From Symsagittifera roscoffensis (taxonomy: Eukaryota > Xenacoelomorpha > Acoela > Convolutidae): a stretch of 64,000 bases of DNA. This document shows positions 53,709 through 64,000 of the stretch, piece after piece. Below the pieces are notes generated by a model. That model was not told where the DNA came from and made no database searches. It was given only the letters and a program-made list of their open reading frames with translations. Where the stretch lies: contig NC_087064.1 of assembly GCF_963678635.1 (NCBI RefSeq), positions 25,028,189 to 25,092,188 on the forward strand, given 5' to 3'. The position numbers and the translations under genes are program-made. Position 1 is the first letter of the stretch, and each line of letters begins with the position of its first letter.

Positions 53709-55376
53709 CTAAAATACATCATTCATCCAGTGTCTCCCTCGTTGGGTGTTGAAATGTATCCCATCTTTGGTAAGCGCAACATGATCAATCATGCGCAGCG
53801 TGTTTTCGAGATCCAGAAGTCGCAACTCGCCAGGGTTGTTTCTCACCAGATTACGGATCATTTCATTCCACCGTGTCACGTTGCCGTTCATGAAATCCGC
53901 CACTGTGGTGCCCATCAGCGGGTTTTGTGGTATCGTGCACAGCACCACAAACCTGGGCCTGTACTTCTCCTTCAGTTCATTCAGGAGGCTTACCAGCAGA
54001 GGCTCCCACTTGCACTCGGGGGTCACTGGGGCTCTCGAGACGTCATTAGTTCCTAGCATTATCACCAGCGTATCCAGGTGATGCTCGCTTTGGAATTCCA
54101 TCATATTGATGACCTGAGCCACTGAAGCTCCTCCAAAGGACAAGGTGGTTGTCTGACCATAGACGAAGATCTCATTCAGATCCCTCACCAAACTGTCTCC
54201 TATGATCAGGTGGCGACTTCCTGGGGGAATCACCTGGTCGCTCGTAGCGGGGTTCCAGCACATGTCATTCAGGCAAGCTCGAGGATGCTCCGCAGCTACT
54301 TGCGTGAACTGGTGCCGTGTCATCAGATTCTTCCTGATATCTACCACACGGGACTTTTGATAGGTTCTGCCATGCGCAGTCCCCGAGGGCATTATTGTGT
54401 GGGGTGCTCGTTCCGAGCTATTTGATGACTGATCACGACGTTGGGAAGGAACGATCCTACCCAATGTCCGTCCAGTGGTCCGGTTGATCTCCTCCATTGT
54501 CGCTCTGGCCACTTGGTTAAACGATTCTTGGAACTGAGGGGCGAGGTAAGTGTCAGAAGGGTCTGGTATCGTGAACCTTTGACTAGAAGCAGACAGTCGT
54601 GTCTGCTGAGGAGCCTCGGGCTCTCTCGATACACACAGCTCCTGAGCTGTTGTCCCGGGGCGTGTGTCGTTGGATCCCTCCGAGGATCTCATGCTCGCCA
54701 GAACTTCCGGTGACACTTGGCTCACCTTCGCCATATACAGCTCCTTCAGGTGCTTTATTTCATCCTCCTTATAAGCCACCTGCAGATCTTCGTATTTCTT
54801 CTTCCATTCGTCTCTTTCTCGAGCTATTGCCCTATACTCCTGGAGTTTGGCACACAGCTCGCTCTGATCTTTCTCCTTCTTCTCCAGCGTCTCGATCGTC
54901 TCCGACGTCTGGATTTCTATTTCACTCACCCTCACTTTCTTCGAAGGAGGAGCAGCTGTAGGAGAGTCGACCGAATGTGACGGGCCAGGCCCATCACGTT
55001 GTCTCTTCGCTCCGATGAGTGGCTGCGCCGGTTGGACTGGTAGGGGCATCTCACCTAGCCGGTGGTCCCTCTGCTCACCCAGTCCTGGCTCACGAGCCAG
55101 GTCGTGGCCAGACATTTCTCCACGCCTCCATCTCATCAGTCGGTTTCGGCCTCTCTCGGCGGTCCCGGACCCACCGAAGGCCAACATCAACACGACTTCC
55201 GTAGGGCGATTCCCTCGACCCTCTCGTCCTAGTGCATTAAGGAGCGCGACCACAAACATCGCCAACCCCGGGTCTTCTCGTGTGAAATCACAATCGATCA
55301 GCCGCTGATAGATCTCGTCTAGAGTCGCTCCTAGACTCGCTGAGAAGAATTCCATGAGTTCGTTCGTGTCACCCAT
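53709..55376 (-). CDS. E2 accessory ORF A: SGNH/GDSL-family hydrolase, 555 aa
   Basis: ATG at 55376. Residues ~148-217 form a probable coiled coil. A serine/proline-rich linker follows, then an SGNH hydrolase domain at ~385-555 with all four blocks: IIGDSLVRDL (Ser nucleophile, ~391), FGGAS (block II Gly, ~413), LGTND (block III Asn, ~441) and KDGIHFN (block V Asp/His, ~538). Members hydrolyse ester bonds; the substrate is unknown. SGNH domains are known in ORF1 of some CR1 LINEs, in DIRS/Ngaro elements and in giant rotifer retroelements. Their presence downstream of integrase in a Ty3/gypsy element is, to my knowledge, unusual. The ORF is intact and ends in a TAG that is in frame with ORF B. 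Confidence 0.85.
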   Translation of the reverse strand: MGDTNELMEFFSASLGATLDEIYQRLIDCDFTREDPGLAMFVVALLNALGREGRGNRPTEVVLMLAFGGSGTAERGRNRLMRWRRGEMSGHDLAREPGLGEQRDHRLGEMPLPVQPAQPLIGAKRQRDGPGPSHSVDSPTAAPPSKKVRVSEIEIQTSETIETLEKKEKDQSELCAKLQEYRAIARERDEWKKKYEDLQVAYKEDEIKHLKELYMAKVSQVSPEVLASMRSSEGSNDTRPGTTAQELCVSREPEAPQQTRLSASSQRFTIPDPSDTYLAPQFQESFNQVARATMEEINRTTGRTLGRIVPSQRRDQSSNSSERAPHTIMPSGTAHGRTYQKSRVVDIRKNLMTRHQFTQVAAEHPRACLNDMCWNPATSDQVIPPGSRHLIIGDSLVRDLNEIFVYGQTTTLSFGGASVAQVINMMEFQSEHHLDTLVIMLGTNDVSRAPVTPECKWEPLLVSLLNELKEKYRPRFVVLCTIPQNPLMGTTVADFMNGNVTRWNEMIRNLVRNNPGELRLLDLENTLRMIDHVALTKDGIHFNTQRGRHWMNDVF

Positions 55377-55859
55377 TTCTTATCGTCTCGATTCTTGTTG
55401 TCGTGTCGTGTAATTTCTTTCTGTCTCGTCTGATTCAGTGTTCAGTAAACAATTTTCGATCAATCAAGATATAAAAAACAAGTCGCGACTTAGAACCATC
55501 ATTTTTGGATATAACATCATTCTATTCTTTAAAACTCTCCATTGAAATTCTTTTTTCAATTCTGATTTAAAAATTTAGCACCAAGGTGGATCGTCCACCT
55601 TTACTTTTGTCAGAGTAGCACGAATGTGCGCTGTCACCTTGATGACCTGGAGTACCCCAGGTCTTTTATGACACAAATATAAAACATATCATAACAATAA
55701 CGTAACACATAAACACATAAACATCACACACCTATACTATCACATAAAAACATAATCCCTAATACTGTACCTAAAACCTAACCTAACCTAAAACTTGACT
55801 CTAATTCCTATCGAATAACTTAATAAAAACTACTTATCGCCGAGCGCAATTCTTAGCAT
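55377..55859 (-). other. Spacer between E2 gag-pol and accessory ORFs
   Basis: Non-coding. It contains an ACATAA-type simple sequence and a brief CCTAACCTAACCTAA run (about 55781-55795). It could hold a splice acceptor or internal ribosome entry for the accessory block, but no convincing signal is seen. Confidence 0.45.
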
Positions 55860-58541
55860 ATGCTCAGATAGTATTTTTTATGTAAGTAAACTTCTATGTC
55901 AGTCTCTGAAAATATCACATGTACAAGTGCGTACAACTCTCTCGGATGTAGCTTTCCCCTATTAGGATCGTATACTGGCAACGAGAGAGAGGTCACTTAT
56001 CTCTCAACCAAAAAATCCCTAAGTCGAGTCAAGGCCAATACCAAGCTCTTTGGATCTACGTGTTGCCTATCAGTGGCCTTGGTAACCAGGAAACACAAAT
56101 ATTTCCCTGGTATCTGTGATGCAACAGGGGGCAGCGCTATCATCCCTCCCACACCAGGCCTCTGTTTCCACAAAAACTCGATATTTTTATACTCTCTCTT
56201 GAAGTCAGCCGCTAGTGCTGTTTTGAAGCTTACGTCCGCGGTTATCGCTATGGCGCACGTGCGTTCCGTGAGTATGAAATCGCCGTCCGTTATGCCGATA
56301 TTGTTCGAATAATGGTTCGGTAGATCAAAATACGATTCAAAGATTCGTTCAAAAGGTGGTTTTTTAGCATTCTCGCCCTCTGTCTCTAGTTCTCCGGTTT
56401 CTCTTGCCGATTTCAATTTTTTTATTATCAGATTTTCGGTGTGGGTGAGTCCTACCCCCACTCCCCGGACAAAAATATCCATCGACGTCCCCGTCGATCG
56501 CCCAGAGTCTAGGAGATCGAGGTTGGATTGTGGAACACGTAGAGGACCATCTGGGGCGACCCAGTTGGACTCGGTATTGTCATGACTGATGTATTTGACG
56601 CCGTCTCTATTGACGTCCTGAATCGTCAAGATCGTCTCTTTTGGATCTGTCGGCAGATCATGGAGCCATTCGAGCACGCGCGAGTTTGTTAGTCCTTGCT
56701 CATGAGTCTGTTCCGCTTCTGGTTCGAACTCCACCTCCGGTTCTGATCGATCGTCGATCCAATCTTGATCCATATCGTTCACAAGGTCGATTTCTTCTCG
56801 CATCGCCACTTCGTCCAGTCCCACCAGCGAGTCTATGACATCACTTACTACTATCCTGTCTACAACGAAGTCCTCGCCGTACGGATTGTATTTCTTCTGG
56901 TTTTTTCCTCTCTTGCTTTGGCGTGTTTCCATAGTGAGAGGAAAGTCAGGCTGTATTCCTTTGTCAATTTCGGTTTGTTCCGGACAGTCCCAGTCTTCTT
57001 CGGCATAAGGTAGAGTATCATCGTCCACCTCTACTCGCTCGGTCAACTCGAGATCCAGTGGTAGATCGCAATCGTCCACCACCTCATTCCCGTCGTTCTT
57101 GTCGCGAGTACCCCTTTCATTCACTTCACAAGCAGGATCCACTATCAAATAGTCTCCCTCTTGCATGTCCGCTGGGATGCACCAATCCTCTGACGAGGCA
57201 TTGTGTGGTTTGATATTCTCGTAATGAGCTGCTCTTCCAGTGCTCAATCGATAAAAACGACCTCCTTGGTGCACCTCTGTTATCTGAAATGGACCACGCC
57301 ATTTCTTTAATAACTTCTTGGTTCCTTTTGGTGGAACCACCTCCTGGAACACCCAGACGTAGTCGCCAACTGAGTAGGCTTTCGCATCAGCTGTACTTTT
57401 ATCAAACCTCCCTTTTTGTCTAATTTGCGCCTGTTGCGTATTCCACCTGCATAAGTCATTGAGGTCGTACGTTTGCGGTGCTGTCCTCTTCCCCTCATAT
57501 TCAGGGTAGAAAAACGTCAACGGGAGCGCTTTTTCATGACCCGTTAAAATCATGTGCGGACTTATTCCCGTGGTGGAATGCTCCGTGCTGTTGTAAGCAC
57601 CCATCACTTGCGGCAAGTGCTTGTCCCAGTCATCCATGTAACGCGAGCAGTAGACTCTCAGCATGGATACCAGTGTGCGATTTTGCCTCTCGACTAGGCC
57701 ATTCGTTTGCGGGTGATAAGTGGTCGAGTGGGCCTGCGCTACCTGCGACCTTTTCATCAACTCCCTCGTGAGATCGCCCACGAATGCTTTGACATTGTCC
57801 GATTGGAACGTGATGGGTCATTTATCAAATGATCGCATGTTTCTTCCGCCGATGCTGTCATGCAGGGTGCTGCCTCCGCATACTTCGTAAAATGGTCGAT
57901 CATTACCAGCACCTGATTATAGCCCGTTGCTGTCATGCAGATTTTCTGATGATCAATTTGCACCACTTCGTTGAAACCTGACGACTCTATTGACTGTAGG
58001 GGAACCTTAGCTTCCTGGGATCCTTCGCCTGCTGACATGACAGGCATGCTGCGATCCACTTCTCACAAGCCTTCTTCAATCCCGGCCATTCGAATCGTTT
58101 CTGTATCCTGTTGAACACTTTGTCTACGCCTTGATGGCCCATCTGATCATGTGAGCGAAAGAGCAATTCGGTCTGGTACAACTGTGGTAACACTATTGAA
58201 TTGTATTTATAGAGGACCTTGTCCTCCTCTTTTCGTTTGCAGGCTACGATTCCGTCCTTATTCAGGTACAACAAGTCGTTTCGCTTCAGGTAGAATTGCT
58301 TCAGGATTTTGTAGCTGTCTTCCTCCAAATCTCCCTTGTCAGGTGCTCCATTCTCGATCCATCTCTTCAGACTGCTCGTCATTCTATCATTTCGTTGAGC
58401 CCTTAGGAGATCCGACAGCCTGTACCTGGCTTTCAAATACGTCTTCACCACGTTCATTTGCCCACTCATTATCTCCGGAGCATGAGCATCGTCCATCAAC
58501 TTGACACACCATATCTTTTTCAAAGGCGTCGCTTCCTGCAC
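55860..58541 (-). pseudogene. E2 pol, integrase and C-terminal tail (broken)
   Basis: Three overlapping frames (58541-57987, 58059-57757, 57781-55997) together match E1 integrase and tail. Damage relative to E1: a frameshift at about 58010, just after the HHCC finger (CLSCQQAKDP); a ~22-nt deletion at about 57810 in the catalytic core, between HLIN and the SDN motif; a small in-frame loss near 57440; and a nonsense TAA at 55999-55997, after which homology continues to about 55860. The D(35)E part, the GPF module and the acidic tail, including FVRGVGVG, remain recognisable. Confidence 0.85.
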
Positions 58542-61500
58542 AGATGGTTCCAGATTGGCAGCAATCTGGTTGGGCGTTTCGAAACTGCTATCAGCTCGAG
58601 CTCGTCTGCGGCATTATCTACCACCGTGCCCTCTTCATCTGAGGTGTATCTGTCCCTGTCTGGATCCTGATGTGTTTCTCGGTCCAGCCCACGCTGCTTC
58701 CAGTCTACCAATAAGGAGTGGATTGCGATTTCTGACATATCGGAATTGGAAGTTGTTTCAGACGTGTTGTCCCAGGACTGGGGTCCCGAGTCAACACTTG
58801 AGTCGACTGATTCCCCAACATCATATTCCAAGTTTTCTGAGATGTTTCTCGACTCCCCGGACAAAACTCTGTCCATCGGTCGCTTTGAACCCGACTCCCC
58901 GGACAAAATTCTGCCCCTAGGTGGTCTAGTCAACCTCTCCCCGGACAAGTCGTCCTGCACGGGCTCAAAGGTGTCTGACTCCTCAGACGAGTCGTCCTTG
59001 ACTGGCTCGAAGGTATCAGACTCTCCGGACATTGTCTCGTCCACGGACGAACAATCTGGGCTCGGCTCGTATTCCTCTTTTGCATCCGTAAAATGCACTC
59101 TCCTCGTGAAGCTAGATTTCGACCTGATCCTGACTTCCTCAGTAGTTTGGTTCTGATTCAGTGTTCCATATTCAGTGAACGAAGTTCTCAACAAGACCTC
59201 CTTCGGCATCGAGCTCACCAGTTGGTTGACAATCGACCTGCAATCCCGTTCAACGCCTCGGCTGCGAATGAACACTGGCCTCTTCTCTGTTCTCTCGGTG
59301 ACAGTCAACCGCTGCATGGTCTCCATCCATTCACGATCATGCCTATCCACTTCCCTGTCCAACAAGTCACAGAGTTTTCCCATGACGTCCGGCGCCACGT
59401 TCACCGTCTTGTTCAATAGAGCCATGCTGTTTACACCCAGCCTGGTTAGTTCTTGCTGTACCAAGTTGGATCGGACTAGCAGATCCAACGGAACGGGCTC
59501 GCCTCTGGCTAAAAGCTTTATCTCCGCGGCCGTCTCCACTGGAAGGTCAGGGTGTCCAGATATAGGATGTCCTGACTTGTCTAACCACCTAGTAAGTGGC
59601 AGCTTGTCGTAGGTTTCTTTATCCAGAAAGGAAAACCCGTCTTTGATCTCTGATTGGTTAGCCTGTTTCTCCTCGAGGCGCTCATAAAATTCTGTCTTTT
59701 TACTGAGGCTATCTGCGTTCTGGTGCTTGTCACGGGTACGGTGCTCTATGATCATGTGGTATCCATCCAGGCGCACGATCCAACGACCAATATAGCTTTG
59801 GTCCATCGAATAGGTTTTCAGCCAGGCAAGGGCACGATTATCCACACGTAACTTGAAGGGAGCACTCCCCAAGTAGGCCCTGTATTTTTCCACGAAAGTG
59901 ATCACCGCAAACATCTCCGCTTTCGGTGCGCCGTACTTCATTTCAGTATCACTCAGGACTTTACTCCCGTAGGCTATCGGACGAAGAACCGTTCTCCCGT
60001 TCCACTCCTGCTCCTGGTGAAGTATGCCCGATATCGCAACCACTGATGCATCCGTGTCCAGCACGAACATCCCCTTCTCTGTTGGCATGCCGAGGACCGG
60101 TGCCTCGCAAAGTTCACGTTTGATGTTTTCAAATGAAACTTGAGCCTCATCAGTCCAGGTGAACTTTTTGCCCTTGTTTCTCATCAACCTCTGCATGGGG
60201 TATATTTTGTCAGCATACCCCTTGATGAAATCTCGATAATAATTTGCGAATCCCAGAAAACTCATCAGCTGTGTATCTGTTTTAGGTGCCTTCCAGGTCA
60301 GCACCGCTTCAACCGCTTCGGGAGCTGGTCTCACTCCATGTTTGTCAACCAGGCGGCCCAGATACTTTATGGAATCCCTGAGGCTTTCACATTTAGAGGG
60401 TTTGCATTTCAGACCCGCCTGCTTCATGCAAGAAAACACCTCCTCCAACCTCTCTATGTGGTCTTCTAAGGTTGGTGTTGCAATCACGACATCATCGACA
60501 TAACACATGATGAGGTTCCCGTATTTCTTAGTGACGCTCGTGAGTGCCTGGGCCATCAGTCGCTGGAATGTGGCCGTCGCGTTGCACAATCCGAATGGCA
60601 ACCTCTTCCACTGGAACAGTCCCAGCTCACACGCGAAGCCTGTTTTCTCTCGATCTTGCTTTCTGAGTGGCACTTGCCAGAATGCAGAGCCCAAATCCAA
60701 CGTCGTGAAGAACTTCGCGTCTCCCAGCTTGGACAGGCTCTCATCGATGCGGGGAATCGGGTACGCGTCCTTTATAGTCACTGCGTTCAGATAACGGAAA
60801 TCACAACAAAATCTGAGTTGTCCCCCTTTCTTTTTCGCCATGACCACGCCACAAGCCCATGGGGACTTCGACGGCTCGATCATGTCGTACTCCATTAACA
60901 TCTCGATTTCCTTCCTACACGCTTCTGACTTGTTTGGGGTCATTCTTCTCGCCCGTTCCCTATGAGGTACCGAGCCCTCTTCTATCTCAATCTCGTGTTC
61001 TACAAAATTACAACAACCTATGTCGGCCTTATGTTTCGAAAAAACGTCTGCGCTCCGATTTAGCACCGCTCTGAGCGAATCTAGTTCCTTGTCTGATATT
61101 TTACCCTTCAAATGTTCTATCTCAGGTAGGACAGGTTTATTCGCTGCTAACTCTGCCTCCGTCGGTCTCTCAGGGAAGTTGGAACAACTAGACAGCCCAT
61201 CATCTGTTTCCGACTTCATTGAAAACAATTTCCTAGAAGATTTCAATTCATTCACTCTTTTCATTATACATTCTTGGTTCGAATGCAATGGACATTTAGT
61301 TACATCAAACTTTTTCAAGTTCTCCACACTCTGAAAGTCTGTGTTCCGAGGCAAAGCGTAGCCAAGTTTCTTTCCCCTCTGTATTGTCACTGTTGTTGCT
61401 TCTGTGTTCAATAACACACTCACACACAGTCCGCTCTGAGTGAATGAGAAGCTTTTTCCTAAAATAGCCGAGCTTTTACTGTTTGGATTTGGTACCAGAC

Positions 61501-62826
61501 ACACTTGTCTGTCATTGCTGAGTTCATTCAAGTTCCTCGTCCTAAACGTCGCTACTACTGCTTGGTTTGGTTTTAATCTAACTTTACGATCCAGAAAAAT
61601 TGGCACCTTGGCCTGATTAATTAAGATCTTATTAAGGGGTCTTTTCTCATACTTTCTCTCAGGATCCTTGATCCTAATCACTCCGTCATTGAGATCGATC
61701 GTGACGTCAAAGTTGCGAACAAAATCCCTTCCTAAGATGAACTGGTCGGGTTCGTCCAGATTCTCTACTACTAGGAAGCTCATCCAAAGATGTCTTCCTC
61801 CGAGCTGCAGTGAAATGATCGGGGTTCGTCCGGTGACATAGATCGCTCCCTGATTGGCAGCTGCCAACCTGATGTTTGTCGGTATGAGATCCGACCTTTC
61901 GAAACCCATGTCGGTCCAAGTTTTGCTCCCGTGTCTAGCAGTCCCTTTACTGAAAGTTGTCTGCCTTGCACGTCCAGAACGTGTGCGGCCAGATCGGCCT
62001 CGCAACCAATATGCACCGCATCTTGTTCGAGCATCGCGTTGTGTCCGATTCGTCTGACCTTCAGCTCCTCTTGACCAATGTATATCCGGCCAATCTGATC
62101 GTTCGCATCAGTTATGTGAGCTTTCGTGTAGTTATTGATGCCATCCACATTCATCAGGATCGGGTAAGGGCCATGGACATCGATATAATGTCCGTCCACT
62201 TTCATCAGCCTCGGACCTCCCGTTGTGAGCAGCGCTCGCACTGCCCTGGAGTCCAGTTTGGGATCCTTCTCCTTCAGGTAGTCGGCATAGATGTCCAGGT
62301 GGACTAGTGTAATCTCGGATGGTTCACTCAAGTTCTTGACCACCTGGTGCCCTGCGACTGAGATGATGGACATTATTTTGGTCCCCGCCTTCGTCATGCC
62401 GAAAGTCTTACCAGATATAACGTTCAATTTTAGTCCCTGTTTCTTGGGTTCCTCTATGTCTTCTACTTTTGTCGTTTTACCCAGAACATTAAAACTTTCC
62501 CGAAGGTCTGTGCTCCCCAGCTCCGACCTTACCCATTGCTCCACTTCTTTCGTGGCTAGGTCCTGTTTGACATTCTGCAGCGCTGTCCTTGCCGCCAGGC
62601 CGTAATCCACCTTGAGTGGGCTAGACGACTCTGCTTCGAGGTTCGAGGCTACCAACTCGTCAGGCCATGTCTTAACCTTTTTGGTCGTGAAGGTGCTCGG
62701 TGTCGTCTCCTTTCTCCGAGATTCGGCCTCGTTCATCAGACGTGCTGACTGGCCTTGACACCCGAAAGCGCCTCTTCGTGGCGGGGATGTTTCGCGTCCG
62801 CTACTGCGTCCCAAAACTGAGTACAA
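58520..62826 (-). pseudogene. E2 protease-RT-RNase H segment (broken)
   Basis: The frame 62826-61780 carries the region before protease and ends just past DTGA. A ~22-nt deletion at about 61930 removes the residues after the active site and shifts the frame. The next frame (62005-58520) holds a complete-looking RT with YVDDVVIATP, RNase H with DTDASVVAISG and HQNADSLSK, and a linker with repeated LSGE/MSGE and DTFEPV units. A frameshift at about 58535 ends it. Coordinates follow the open frames, which overlap. Confidence 0.88.
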
Positions 62827-64000
62827 TCAGACTTGAAGTGTCCCTCCAAATTACAGAAGAAACACTTCGGACCATATTTCATGATGAGCCCTCTGACGTA
62901 CTCTTCATGATCCTCGTCGGTCGCGTCGGCGTCCTCGAGAAAGTAGCCTATGGCCTTCATGTTCTGTTTGTATGCAGAACACGCGGAAACGTGATGGTCC
63001 ATCGAGCCACAATTTGCACACGACCTCCTCTTGTCCATGTCATCGCGAGGTTTGTACCAACTGGAATTCGCACCAGTGTTTGTCCCGCTAAAGTTGCCAT
63101 AATTGCTGTAACGGTTTTGCGCCCTCGGTTTTATGAGTAAATACTCGCGTGACTTCTTACGCAAGTCGTCAGGCGTAGAAACCTGGTCAAGCGACAGGGT
63201 GAAGTGAGTGGCCAACATCGTCTTCAACTCCTCACTCCTTACTCCATCCATGAACTTCGAAGCAATCGCCAAGTTTCGCTGGGATATTCTCTCATCCGGT
63301 TTGCTTCTCCTCCTGAGCAATTCAAGGTCGTCCAAGAATTTATCTATTGATTCTTCATCTCTTTGACGCCTCTTCTCGAACTTCACCATAGCCTGGTGCC
63401 CTTGTACTCCAGAGCCGAAACGATTCAGCAGGATGTCGAATATCTTGCGAGCGCTGTCTCTCTCATTGGCTCTTTTCGCCATTACACAACTTAATGCAGT
63501 ACCCTCCAGGTTGCTCGTCAGCGCGCTGCACTCTTGTTTCTTGGAGAGATTCTCTTCCTCAAAGTGTAACTTCATCACCTCTATCCAAGTATCAATGCAG
63601 CCGTCAGACTCGTCTTTATATGACTTCGGCTTTTTCAGTGTCCTTCTTGACCTCTCTCCTCTCTCGGTTGACTTCGAGAGCTTGGTGATGAATGTTTCGA
63701 GAGATCTGTTCAGAGGCTCAAACATCGAGCCATACATCGTTGTGTCCTGTGAGACTGTGGTCAGATCTGGTACTGAACTGACTTGTGGCACGGTTGGCAA
63801 CCTTGTCTCCGGGGTGGCATCTGCCTCCGGCGGGACTGGATTCGTCCAGCCAGGCCCCTGCGGGGCTGCCCTTGGCCGCTCCTTGTTTCTAGGTTCGTAG
63901 TTCGTTCTCGAGCCTTGCTGGGCTCTGGCATTGCTGCCCGTACCATCTCCAACATTCGCATGGCGTGAGCGCTCCCTTGGGTTGGAATGCTCCTGCCAAC
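62736..64000 (-). pseudogene. E2 gag, partial (continues beyond the window)
   Basis: The frame is open from the right edge of the window to 62736. It contains the Gag core (DESDGCIDTWIEVMKLHFEE) and CCHC knuckles CANCGSMDHHVSAC and CFFCNLEGHFKSDC, all as in E1. Near 62745, after SGVKAS, one base is missing relative to E1 and the frame ends at TGA, while homology continues in the next frame. The true start codon is to the right of position 64000. Confidence 0.85.

Larger units (their letters stand above)
45285..64000 (-). mobile_element. E2: decayed Ty3/gypsy-class retroelement with large accessory block
   Basis: It enters from the right edge with an open Gag frame and continues through a mutated gag-pol (to about 55860), a 480-bp spacer, eight accessory ORFs (55376-46551), a 3' UTR (46550-46173) and the LTR shared with E1. 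RT is about 93% identical in protein to E1, while third codon positions differ often. The two are therefore old, separately evolving lineages that were both under protein constraint. Its gag-pol has at least six disruptions, so it is not autonomous now. The 5' LTR is outside the window. Confidence 0.88.

Noticed and set aside
55781-55795. CCTAACCTAACCTAA, resembling the insect telomere repeat
   Set aside because: Only three units, inside a retroelement spacer that also contains other simple sequence.
1-64000. CRISPR arrays, rRNA genes, bacterial-type operons
   Set aside because: The repeats are tandem satellites or retroelements in eukaryotic DNA; no spacers of the required kind, no rRNA signatures.

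Overview
The window is eukaryotic, repeat-dominated DNA, probably from an invertebrate. The signs are a gene with AT-rich GT-AG introns, a hAT-type miniature element, a Jockey-like LINE ending in a (CAA)n tail, satellite and kilobase tandem arrays, and two Ty3/gypsy-class LTR retroelements. I cannot name the species. Nearly all recognisable coding sequence is on the minus strand.

Layout. (1) 1-4395: satellite with a 774-bp higher-order period, running into a 1664-bp tandem duplication (about 3640-6966). (2) 4.7-17.35 kb: scattered minus-strand exons of one host gene: A 17347-17059, B 10004-9864, C from 8426, and a duplicated D at 6523-6388 and 4858-4723. Junction phases of A, B and C agree. 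Introns hold two hAT-like MITEs, a ~205-bp palindrome that duplicates part of exon C in inverted orientation, AATCGATTAT-rich blocks and G/C tracts. (3) 17.8-21.0 kb: decayed Jockey-like LINE. (4) 21.2-28.75 kb: about 3.85 tandem copies of a 1.95-kb unit. (5) 29428-29627: assembly gap.

(6) 29.6-64 kb: two related LTR retroelements in tandem on the minus strand. Element 1 (E1) has an intact 3200-codon gag-protease-RT-RNase H-integrase ORF (42280-32678). It also keeps the C-terminal part of an accessory protein (32336-31335), and its two LTR segments (29628-30514, 45285-46172) are nearly identical. Element 2 (E2), entering from the right edge, has a decayed gag-pol (64000-55860). Downstream of it are 8.8 kb of closely packed accessory ORFs (55376-46551), including an SGNH-hydrolase protein, a second SGNH-like protein split at a stop codon, and a 1001-aa protein of unknown function. 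The LTR at 45285-46172 is both the 3' LTR of E2 and the 5' LTR of E1.

The most unusual content is this second coding block. A Ty3/gypsy element carries an accessory region almost as long as gag-pol. Its ORFs are separated by single in-frame stops or overlapping start/stop codons. It is either one giant polyprotein broken by mutation or a chain of translationally coupled cistrons. The E1 leader/LTR region also holds a regular array of CCCCTCCGGATT motifs that resembles an insulator or factor-binding cluster.
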